Assembly (NCBI GenBank): GCA_019057815.1
Contig: JAHLWR010000001.1
Span: 148,001 to 212,000 of the forward strand
DNA length: 64,000 bases
Origin: Candidatus Heimdallarchaeota archaeon
GTDB taxonomy: Archaea; Asgardarchaeota; Heimdallarchaeia; Heimdallarchaeales; Heimdallarchaeaceae
Direction: 5' to 3'
This document shows, piece after piece, positions 8,287 to 15,625 of the stretch. Position 1 is the first letter of the stretch. The number at the start of each line of letters is the position of its first letter. The translations under genes and the position numbers were made by a program. A model generated the notes under the pieces. That model saw only the letters and a list, made by a program, of their open reading frames with translations, had not been told where the DNA came from and ran no database searches.

Positions 8287-8787
8287 ATGGTAGATTGGGA
8301 AGTTGCATTAGCTTTAGGAGCAAGTGGATTAACTTTTGTTTTATGGGTAATAACGACTTATTTATCATTTTTCAAGACTCGACCAAAACTAGTTGTTAAA
8401 GCTCCACGATATGTTGAGAAGAATAATGAATGGGCTATATATGTATACAATGAAGGTAATAGATCAACAAGAATGCTTGAACAAGAAACATATTTAATTG
8501 CTAAAGAAGGAAGGACTAAGACAATAATATATGGTAAATTTAGACCTGCAGATAGAGTAGATTATTTTGTTGCTGGTCCAGGAGCTTATCATAATTTCTA
8601 TACAATATATGAAAGAACCATATTGGATGATCTATTTGAAGGAATGAAAGCAAGAATCTACTTAGAAATGAAATATGATAATGGAAGAAAAACAAAAAGA
8701 TATAAGAAAAAAATCAAACTAGATCAAGAAGATTTTGAGAAATATAGAGAGAAATCAGAACAAGAGGATATTAATTGTAATGATTAA
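8287..8787 (+). CDS. Membrane-anchored protein of unknown function
   Basis: The 166-residue protein has one N-terminal membrane segment (about residues 5-27, ALALGASGLTFVLWVITTYL). The following domain of about 120 residues has alternating hydrophobic strands (WAIYVYNEGN, RIYLEMKY) that look like a beta-sandwich, and the tail is very basic (KRYKKKIK). No signature residues are visible. A TATA-like GATATATTA at about 8226 would give a leader of some 30 bases. The gene ends 17 bp before the AlbA_2 gene and may be cotranscribed with it, which would make it a partner of that protein. Confidence 0.6.
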   Translation: MVDWEVALALGASGLTFVLWVITTYLSFFKTRPKLVVKAPRYVEKNNEWAIYVYNEGNRSTRMLEQETYLIAKEGRTKTIIYGKFRPADRVDYFVAGPGAYHNFYTIYERTILDDLFEGMKARIYLEMKYDNGRKTKRYKKKIKLDQEDFEKYREKSEQEDINCND

Positions 8788-8804
8788 ATAACGGTGATAA
8801 AGAG

Positions 8805-9701
8805 ATGCAATTCCCTCGAATCCTTGAAAAATGGAATTATGACATAATTAAGGAATTAGTTGATAAAAATTACTTCGAAACAGAATTCTTTGATTTTAAA
8901 GCTAATCTGCAAGCACCACTAAAGCAAGAGAAGATAGTTTGTGCTTTTGCTAATACAAATGGTGGATTTTTGATTTTTGGAGTAGGAGATATTAAAACAA
9001 CTGATAGAATTATTGGAATTGATAGAAAACGAGACCTGAGTAAAGAATTTTATGACAAAATTAGAATGATAAATCCTAGCATTAATTTTGAATTCAAACA
9101 ACCACCAATTCAAATACCTCATTCTGATAAAATAGTACCTGTGTGTTATATCCCCAGAAGTAATGAAAGACCACATATAACTAGAGAGAACCACTTTTAC
9201 ATTAGAACAAGTGGAGGTTGTAATGAGAAGATGAATTATAATGCAATACGAGAATCCTTCTATGGATTTGAACAACGAAAAATAAAAATCGAAATGCTTA
9301 GTTTAGAACTAGCTTATTTAGATATTATATTAAAAAAAATGATTGTACCTGAAAGTGAAATGGAAGATAAATACTTTTTATATGAAGCAGAGTCATCACT
9401 ACTAGTTGATTTAATGGGGCAGACTTATTCTGTTATTAAAGATGATTGGAGATTGATTTCCCTGCTTCTTGGAATAAGAGGTGATTTAGGATCATTAAAT
9501 CAAACCAGAAGATCTTTCTTTTTTGAACCATCAGTTCCAGTGATGGGTCGAACAGCGCTATACAGACAATATAATCAGAAAATAAAGGAGTTTGTTGATA
9601 TTTTGACTAAAAACATAAATGAAGCTTTAGCCATTCTTAAGGAAAAATATGGGATTGAAATACCAACTGAAAAAACATTCGTATTCAATAAGTCTGAATA
9701 A
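8805..9701 (+). CDS. AlbA_2 (Schlafen-type, AAA_4) domain protein
   Basis: Residues about 15-155 of this 298-residue protein match the AlbA_2/divergent AAA_4 domain. The sequence shows ETEFFDFKANL, then FANTNGGFLIFGVGD, then FYIRTSGG followed by NYNAI. Members bind nucleic acids or nucleotides, and relatives include Schlafen RNases and many regulators in defence islands. The C-terminal half is helical and unrecognised, and the helix-turn-helix common in this family is not obvious. Its last 17 bases overlap the 3' end of the convergent OLD-family nuclease gene. The location between defence genes suggests an anti-element role, which remains inference. Confidence 0.82.
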   Translation: MQFPRILEKWNYDIIKELVDKNYFETEFFDFKANLQAPLKQEKIVCAFANTNGGFLIFGVGDIKTTDRIIGIDRKRDLSKEFYDKIRMINPSINFEFKQPPIQIPHSDKIVPVCYIPRSNERPHITRENHFYIRTSGGCNEKMNYNAIRESFYGFEQRKIKIEMLSLELAYLDIILKKMIVPESEMEDKYFLYEAESSLLVDLMGQTYSVIKDDWRLISLLLGIRGDLGSLNQTRRSFFFEPSVPVMGRTALYRQYNQKIKEFVDILTKNINEALAILKEKYGIEIPTEKTFVFNKSE

Positions 9702-11877
9702 TGTTTTCTTTGTTTAAGAACTGTATAAAATCATGAAATTCTTGATTTTCTGAGGATACTAATTCTTCTACCAAATCAAGACAATCCCTAAATGACAAAT
9801 TCTCCCACTTATCCTTGATAAAATCTGGTCTAGTTCTTTTGATCATAAATTCTAAATCTTTTTCCCATGAAAATATTTTTTGAGTTCTGACAAATTTCCT
9901 AATTTCACTGTTAAGTTCATTGAGTTTACTTTTGTCATTATCTAATGTAGAACCCTTTAAATCAACATCGAGGATATGTGTCAATATTTTCCCAATCCTA
10001 CTTTCTGTTATATTTTCTTTATTTGGTTTAAATGCATCAAAATCACACAATAACATGAAAGGTATTTCAAAGAATTTGACTATATTTAGAGCTTTTGAAC
10101 TATTGTCTTTTCCTGAGATTCTGATAATATCCCATTTGATTAGTGTATTATCTTCAAGAAAATTGAGACTATCTTGAATCATTCTTCTCTCTAATGATGA
10201 TTTGAGAGCAATTAATAATCTTTCATCATGTAAACCTTCTACAAAAATAACACCTGTAGAGAAAAACAGGTCAGCTAAATCTGGATCTAACAGGAAGTTT
10301 CTATATTTTTGCTTATTTTGTTTTATCTCTTTTTTTTCAAAAAAATCTTTCATATATTTGACATTGCTTCCTTTATCACCTTTAGAGCATCTAAGTATAG
10401 AATCAAGGAGTTCATCAGATATTAAATCTGAAGTATGAGTTACTAACAGATAAGTACGTTCTTTATCTAGTTTAATATAATCTCTAAGTTTTTTTCGCAA
10501 GGAAGGATGGAGAGTTTTACCAGGTTCATCTAATATAACTGTATCAGCTTCAAATCCATGTATTGCACTTAAAACCATTATTACTTCATATGCTCCTCCA
10601 GGAGAAGTCTTTAAACTAAAAGAAATTTTACTTGTTGTATCTTGAAATTGAATTTCTGGTCTCTTTGCTGTAATCTTAACATTAGGTTTTGATTTGATGA
10701 AATATTTTGTAACTTGATTAGATGATGATTCTGTTTCTGGTTCAATAAAGAGAGTTTGAGTTTTTTCTAAATTCACATCTTCTGATTGTAAAACTACATT
10801 TATCTCATAGTTTCCATTAAATAATTCTTTAAATAATTTTTTAATCTTTTTAAATGTTTTTTGTTCTTTAGGATCAGGACTTGTAGCTTTTTTGAAAAGC
10901 TCATTCTCAACTTTTTTCAGAGTTAATACATTAGCAGGTGTATGCCAACTTTTAGAAACAAATTTTTCTTTTATCAATCCTCTATCTTCACGTAAAATTA
11001 CTACTTTCTTCTTGATTAAATCTGAAAGAAATTCCCCTAGATATTTTGGATATTCCTTGCTTTCTAACTCATATCCCCAATCTCTTAGTAAAAGCTTAAA
11101 ATCTACTGAAATATCATGTAAACTTGAAATAGCATCAATATTGTTAAAGTCCAGTTCTTTGAGATTTAATGTTAACTCTTTTCGTAAGATCTTTTCAAAA
11201 AAATCTTCGTAGAATAATTTTTCAATATCGTGCTCTTCCAATTCTTCATCTTTTTGTTTTTCCTTTGAATTAAATACATTGATTGAATCGACACATCTCC
11301 CGATTTCATCGAAATAGATCATTGATGTATTTTTAATATCATCAAAATTCACATCATGAGACTTTTTATTGTTAATCAAAGTGATTATGTTAGAAAAAGG
11401 ATTCTTAATAAAAATTCTACATTTTTCATTAAGAGAAAGAATCATAAAGTAACGCAATTGCTCTGTATTTCTGTTGTCCGTTTTAAAACCAATCCGCAAT
11501 TTTAAAAAGGAATTCTCAAAAAGATTTTGATATTTTTTATAAAAGGAATGGATTGCAATTTCACCCAGCTCTTTTTTAGAACTAATATGCATTGAACCCA
11601 TAGATAAAACTAAGAATTTTTTTATAAACTCTTTTTCATATTCTTGGAGTTCAAAATCCAAATAAATTAGTGTTTTTTCTCTTGAATTCCAATAAGGATG
11701 TTGATACCAATCTATCCTATCTGAGGAAGAGTTAGAAATAATAAAATCTATTATTCTAATAATATTTGATTTACCCGAACCATTTTCTCCAACTATAATG
11801 GACTTATCGTCTAGTATAATATCTTGTTCTTGATAATAAGAAAGAAAATTCTTGATAAAAATTCTCTTTAGTTTCAT
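9685..11877 (-). CDS. OLD-family nuclease (ABC-type ATPase plus TOPRIM-like domain)
   Basis: This 730-residue protein starts like SMC/RecF-type ATPases (LKRIFIKNFLSY) with Walker A GENGSGKS at residues 30-37. A signature-like SPGG lies near 425, Walker B is VILDEPG (D450-E451), and the H-loop is LLVTHTSDL near residue 480. The C-terminal third looks like a TOPRIM domain: FVEGLHDE (E547) followed by LLCDFDAF (D612, D614). ATPase plus TOPRIM defines the OLD family, whose members act against phage alone or with partners such as the GajB helicase or AriB-type toxins. No UvrD-like helicase is adjacent. The canonical VEGxxE reads VEGLHDE, and exact catalytic residues would need an alignment. Confidence 0.82.
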   Translation of the reverse strand: MKLKRIFIKNFLSYYQEQDIILDDKSIIVGENGSGKSNIIRIIDFIISNSSSDRIDWYQHPYWNSREKTLIYLDFELQEYEKEFIKKFLVLSMGSMHISSKKELGEIAIHSFYKKYQNLFENSFLKLRIGFKTDNRNTEQLRYFMILSLNEKCRIFIKNPFSNIITLINNKKSHDVNFDDIKNTSMIYFDEIGRCVDSINVFNSKEKQKDEELEEHDIEKLFYEDFFEKILRKELTLNLKELDFNNIDAISSLHDISVDFKLLLRDWGYELESKEYPKYLGEFLSDLIKKKVVILREDRGLIKEKFVSKSWHTPANVLTLKKVENELFKKATSPDPKEQKTFKKIKKLFKELFNGNYEINVVLQSEDVNLEKTQTLFIEPETESSSNQVTKYFIKSKPNVKITAKRPEIQFQDTTSKISFSLKTSPGGAYEVIMVLSAIHGFEADTVILDEPGKTLHPSLRKKLRDYIKLDKERTYLLVTHTSDLISDELLDSILRCSKGDKGSNVKYMKDFFEKKEIKQNKQKYRNFLLDPDLADLFFSTGVIFVEGLHDERLLIALKSSLERRMIQDSLNFLEDNTLIKWDIIRISGKDNSSKALNIVKFFEIPFMLLCDFDAFKPNKENITESRIGKILTHILDVDLKGSTLDNDKSKLNELNSEIRKFVRTQKIFSWEKDLEFMIKRTRPDFIKDKWENLSFRDCLDLVEELVSSENQEFHDFIQFLNKENIIQTY

Positions 11878-12331
11878 ACTAAATGATTAACAAAGATAAC
11901 ATAATAACAATTTCTATTGATTATCTAAATTATTCTGTAGGAGGAGGATTAATAAGATAAGAATCTATATTATTAGTAAAAAAGGATTTAAAAGCCACCT
12001 AGATAAATAATATAATTAAGACTTTATGATATATTGGCGAGCTTAGTTTAAATAATCTATTTAACTATGTTTCTCAAAATTCATGGACTTTTATACTTTC
12101 TTTCTTCTCTCTCAGTTGAAAGTGTTTTGAGAGCTTCTAACAATTGGCAAATTTCTTTATACAGAAATAGAGAGTTCAGAGAAGAAAATAAGAGGAGAAA
12201 AAGTCTGTAGAAACTGTTGAACTGTTTTAAGAGAGAAAATGATAGAGGAAGAGATTCAAGGAATAAATCAGTAAGTAATCTATCTATCATCTTAAGACAG
12301 AAAAGCATTTAGTTTATTATCCTTGAATTAA
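11878..12331. other. 454-bp mostly non-coding region
   Basis: This region lies upstream of the OLD-type gene, so its promoter should be near 11880-11950. A leftward 75-codon frame at 12081-12308 starts 24 bp after the membrane-protein gene at 12332 and could be a small cotranscribed gene. Its leucine- and phenylalanine-rich sequence has no recognisable feature, so I do not call it. Nothing else stands out. Confidence 0.4.
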
Positions 12332-12970
12332 TTAAGAATTTGAATCTAAATCTTCTGTATCCAATTTCCTTAAATATATTATTAATATCACTAACATTAT
12401 TAACACTAAACCAGGACCTCCAACAAAAGCCCATATATGTTTAATATTCAAACCAAACGTGTTTATCATAACATCTCCGAGAATAAAACATAGGCAGATC
12501 ATGCTCTGAATTATATTTACATTAGCAACAAGTTCTGAATAAGATGATTCTCCATGTGCGCTGAGAAAAAGTATAGGTAGTAATATTATATTTACAAAGA
12601 ATAAAATTATGATTGAACCAAAATAAAGGTAAAGAGCTGATGGATTCATTGTTATTTCCATGGAACTGGTTAAAATAAATGCTACAATTGCAAAATGGAA
12701 TCCAGATATTGTGACTGTTTTTAATATAATTGAGTATATCATCTTTGAACTTTCTTCTTTTCTTTTATCAGATAGTTTTTTTATCAGAACCTTGTAAAGT
12801 TTCTTTTCTTTTAAACTCTCAATTCTTTCTTCCTTATCTTTATCATCAAAAATCCCTTCTTGAATAAGTTGTGAATATCTTTGATATACCATTTCTTGCT
12901 CCAGTTCTTGCTCTAATTCAGACAACAACGAATCTTTTTCCTTTTTTCTTTCAGGTTTATTTGTTTGCAT
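12332..12970 (-). CDS. Four-helix membrane protein of unknown function
   Basis: The 212-residue protein has a charged N-terminal region of about 75 residues (KPERKKEKDSLLSELEQELEQE), predicted helical and cytoplasmic. Four hydrophobic segments follow at about residues 80-100, 112-134, 148-170 and 178-200, and the tail is short and acidic. No motif identifies a transporter, enzyme or sensor. It stands alone between the OLD-type nuclease and a stretch of decayed genes. Small multi-span proteins with coiled-coil N-termini often occur in defence islands, but nothing here proves such a role. Confidence 0.6.
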   Translation of the reverse strand: MQTNKPERKKEKDSLLSELEQELEQEMVYQRYSQLIQEGIFDDKDKEERIESLKEKKLYKVLIKKLSDKRKEESSKMIYSIILKTVTISGFHFAIVAFILTSSMEITMNPSALYLYFGSIIILFFVNIILLPILFLSAHGESSYSELVANVNIIQSMICLCFILGDVMINTFGLNIKHIWAFVGGPGLVLIMLVILIIYLRKLDTEDLDSNS

Positions 12971-13050
12971 TTAACTCTACTCCACTCATTGGATATTTGT
13001 GTATTCTAAGTATATAAAACTAGTTTTTTAGTGTACTTCTTTTTATAGTT

Positions 13051-13181
13051 AAGAAATGATCTTTGAAGTGATAGGTGAGAAAAAAATTCTCTTCGACCTT
13101 CTCACTACAAATTTGAAGAGAAAAAGACTGATATAGAACTCACTTATCCATTCAAATTTACATCACTTCAAGGTTTCTTCT
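13051..13181. repeat. 131-bp element with imperfect terminal inverted repeats
   Basis: TTGAAGTGAT (13063-13072) and its exact complement ATCACTTCAA (13162-13171) bound the core. Outside them, AAGAAA (13051-13056) and TTTCTT are again complementary, offset by two bases. Inside, GTGAGAA and TTCTCAC form a nested stem. It could be a MITE-like element or a structured RNA. It sits next to two broken genes. Confidence 0.45.
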
Positions 13182-13264
13182 TATCTCTATTCTTGATTCC
13201 ATTTTTCTTATCTTAGGTAAAATATCATAAAGTCTTATCTGTTTCTTTATTCTTAGAAATCAAA

Positions 13265-13618
13265 TCATATAATGATATTGGTTATTCGTAGTAATGGTAA
13301 TGCTGTAGAAACATCGTCTTTTATATCAAGTTGTCCTGGATATACAGATTCATTTCCTATTACCCTCAAGGTGTCCAGTGCCTTTTGTATTTGAAAATCT
13401 AGATTTTTAGCTACCAAATTTTTAATATCAGTATTTATATTATCACCTTTCTCACCAAAACAAGGCATAAGTTTCTGGAGAGCAAGTCGAAGGAGATCGG
13501 CTGAACCTATTGGTGAAAGATTTATGAACAACCCACCAAAAAATATATTGCCCAAAAGTGTAACCAATCTTAGTTGAGTTAACAATACTACATTTGAACC
13601 TCGTATATTTAAAAGCAT
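13265..13618 (-). pseudogene. DUF4145 domain remnant
   Basis: From about 13516 leftward the frame encodes SADLLRLALQKLM, GEKGDNINTDIKNLV and ALDTLRVIGNESVYPGQLD. These are the core helices and the RVIGN-x-x-x-HPG motif of the DUF4145 family, with Tyr replacing the usual His. The domain occurs alone or fused to type I restriction subunits and is often found near defence genes; its biochemical role is unknown. The N-terminal zinc/tryptophan-rich part is missing or frameshifted. An FWWVVHK segment in another frame just upstream may be its debris. The first 34 residues do not look like a natural N-terminus, so I regard it as broken. Confidence 0.7.
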
Positions 13619-13935
13619 GTCCCAAAACTATTCTGAGTATTGTCAAGATGCTTTTCAACGTAGGTAGACCTTTCTCTAAATCATCAAGGTTCTTGTTTTT
13701 AGTTTCATCTAAATCTTTGATACCACCATGGAGCTTGAGAGCACGAGCGGTGACGACGATAACAACAGCATTGATGAAAGTGTTGTACTGCCTAGCGACA
13801 ATATCAACAAACTTATCGAAACCGAGGTCAGTAGCAAAACCACACTCAGTGAGAACCTAATCAGCAAGCTTCAAAGCAAGTTTAGTTCAAATAATACTGC
13901 TGTTCCCGTGCGCTATGTTAGCGAAGGGTCTAATT
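13619..13935 (-). pseudogene. Internal fragment of formate-tetrahydrofolate ligase (Fhs)
   Basis: Leftward translation from about 13935 gives RPFANIAHGNSSII, stop, TKLALKLAD, stop, VLTECGFATDLGFDKFVDI, then VVIVVTARALKLHGG and NLDDLEKGLPTLK. This follows the conserved core of formyltetrahydrofolate synthetase without gaps (family: GGPFANIAHGCNS...[26 protein letters not shown]...RALKMHGG). The enzyme joins formate to tetrahydrofolate with ATP. Only about 100 of some 550 residues remain, interrupted by a TGA and a TAG where the family has small residues and Tyr. Homology fades near 13640, where the DUF4145 remnant begins. No intact copy is in this window. Confidence 0.85.
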
Positions 13936-14017
13936 GGTAATAATAAATAATGAATAGCAATAGTTATAATAAGCTGTAAATTTGCAGTAACAAGGAAATG
14001 AAAAGGAGAGAGTATTA

Positions 14018-14341
14018 TTGGAACTAATTAGGTCTCTTAGGAAATTAACTAATAACATATTTGAAATGAGAAGAGGAATTGAAAAGAAAGATAGAAGAGT
14101 TGCGTTATTTATTCCTTTGGTAATGTCTTTTGATTTATTGACTCTTTTCATAATCTCTTTATTTTATAATGGAGAATTAATAGGTTTCAACATAATTCTT
14201 ATCATAGCATTTGTAATACCTTTAATATTATCAACCTTTTTATTAATATATTTCCTTCATCTTATGGCATATAAAAGTTCAAACAAAAGTGAAATACAAA
14301 CATCAGCTTTTCACCCAGACGAGCTTTTCAAGTGGAAATAG
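14018..14341 (+). CDS. Small two-helix membrane protein
   Basis: The 107-residue protein starts at TTG (14018), chosen because an AAAAGGAGAG ribosome-binding site lies a few bases upstream. It has a basic N-terminal helix with RRGIEKKDRR, two adjacent membrane segments (about residues 28-49 and 53-80), and a short hydrophilic tail ending in HPDELFKWK. No family is recognised. It sits alone between the decayed-gene stretch and a small leftward gene. The size and layout would fit a holin-like or small toxin/antitoxin-associated membrane protein, but there is no direct evidence for that. Confidence 0.55.
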   Translation: MELIRSLRKLTNNIFEMRRGIEKKDRRVALFIPLVMSFDLLTLFIISLFYNGELIGFNIILIIAFVIPLILSTFLLIYFLHLMAYKSSNKSEIQTSAFHPDELFKWK

Positions 14342-14501
14342 AGAGATAAAAACATAGAATAATAGTTGAAACAATCGACAAGAGAGTATAAGCAAAAATT
14401 CAAACATATGGATTATATTAGAAAGATAAAGATCATATTGCTTTTTTATTCATCTTTTTTCCTTCTTTATCTTCAGAGGATTGGAGGATGAACTTGCAAA
14501 A

Positions 14502-14729
14502 CTACTTTGTATGAAAGTAATCAGCTAAAGTTGTTTGTTTATTGGTTTTAAGTTCGTTTTTCAATTGATCGATAAACCACTTTTTGAGTTTCATAGTCTT
14601 AGGTTCAATAACACTCTTAGGAATCCAGACGGGGTCGTCTGTTAATTTAATAATGGTAGCAAAATAAGCTTTCTCAGTTTCTGTATGTATCATTCCTAAT
14701 TGAAAATCAGAGAACAGGTTAGAATCCAT
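14502..14729 (-). CDS. Small conserved-looking protein with a WIPKS motif
   Basis: The frame is open from 14810, but I prefer the internal ATG at 14729 (75 residues, MDSNLFSDFQLG...). The 27 upstream residues are basic, low-complexity and AT-driven. The protein contains KAYFATIIKL and DDPVWIPKSVIE. A 'VWIPKS' strand appears in small phage and nucleic-acid-associated proteins, but I cannot name a family. The C-terminal half is a basic amphipathic helix. No partner gene is adjacent. Confidence 0.45.
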   Translation of the reverse strand: MDSNLFSDFQLGMIHTETEKAYFATIIKLTDDPVWIPKSVIEPKTMKLKKWFIDQLKNELKTNKQTTLADYFHTK

Positions 14730-14976
14730 AATTTTGAAATTAAGATTTCGATATTTAAACAATAAAATACCTTTTCTCTGTTTTATCTTTAATTTATAGT
14801 TTAGAAACACACATCAGTAATCTTTCAATAAAAGAATCAACAAAGACAGGATTATATTAGAACTTATTCTTCAAAAAGGAAAAGCTATTTCTTCTCCTCG
14901 TAATAGTATGGTTTTGTTAAACAAAATGGCTAAGAAAAGAGATAATTAAACTTAAAAAGACACAATTTATCTTGTT

Positions 14977-15480
14977 GTGATGTTTGATATTCCTCTTATT
15001 AAACAAAAAGGAAATTTTATGTGTATTCCTGCTTGTGTCGAAATGGCTCTTCGATTTTTAGATAAATCTATTGAAATCAACCAAAATGATATAATGAAAC
15101 AACAATGGATGAATAAAGAAGGTTATGTCCCTAAAGAATATCAAAACAGAAGAGATAGTGGAATATCCTTTGGCAACATAAAAAGAAATCTAGATGAGTT
15201 GAAGATAAAGAGAAATGTTATTTTCATAAAAGGAAAAGAAGAAGGAAAGAGTCCTGCGATTATATTGGAATCAGTTAAAGAAATATTAGAATTAAAACAT
15301 GTTCCTGTTTTGATTTCATTGAAAAAAACATATAATAAATGTCATATTGTTCTAATCACAGGAATAGATGGTGAGAATTTTTATTATAATGATCCAGCAA
15401 AAACTGTCAAAGAACAAAAAAATATTTTTTATTTTACTGATAATTTAGCTGATGATATGCATTATATGTATATTACATAG
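14977..15480 (+). CDS. C39-like papain-fold cysteine peptidase
   Basis: The 167-residue protein shows the layout of peptidase C39-like domains. It opens with IPLIKQKGNFMCIPACVEMA, containing the oxyanion Gln (Q10) and nucleophile Cys (C16). A late KCHIVLITGIDGENFYYNDP supplies the His and the Asn/Asp of the triad. Such domains cleave leader peptides when fused to ABC transporters, but here the domain is free-standing, with no transporter, signal peptide or leader peptide gene nearby. It may be a stand-alone cytoplasmic protease or a toxin-processing enzyme. GTG (14977) and ATG (14980) are adjacent possible starts. It converges on the hsdR gene. Confidence 0.7.
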   Translation: MMFDIPLIKQKGNFMCIPACVEMALRFLDKSIEINQNDIMKQQWMNKEGYVPKEYQNRRDSGISFGNIKRNLDELKIKRNVIFIKGKEEGKSPAIILESVKEILELKHVPVLISLKKTYNKCHIVLITGIDGENFYYNDPAKTVKEQKNIFYFTDNLADDMHYMYIT

Positions 15481-15625
15481 CATTAATTCTTCTAGAAAAG
15501 CACTCATACAATAAATAGCGTTTCATTATTCCAAATATTTCTATGTTCTAATGTACATTTTAAAAACAGTTCCCTTCCATTTATCAGTTACATTCATGTA
15601 AATATTTCAGTAAGTATTTAGTAAA

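Noticed and set aside
12081-12308. 75-codon minus-strand frame after the membrane-protein gene
   Set aside because: Position would fit an operon, but the leucine/phenylalanine-rich sequence is typical of chance frames in AT-rich DNA.
13619-13935. TGA and TAG in the Fhs remnant as selenocysteine or pyrrolysine codons
   Set aside because: Only about 100 of some 550 residues remain, no recoding element or synthesis gene is seen, and the family has no such residue at these places.
13728-13940. Acidic 70-codon frame on the plus strand
   Set aside because: The opposite strand carries clear formate-tetrahydrofolate ligase homology, so this frame is a shadow.
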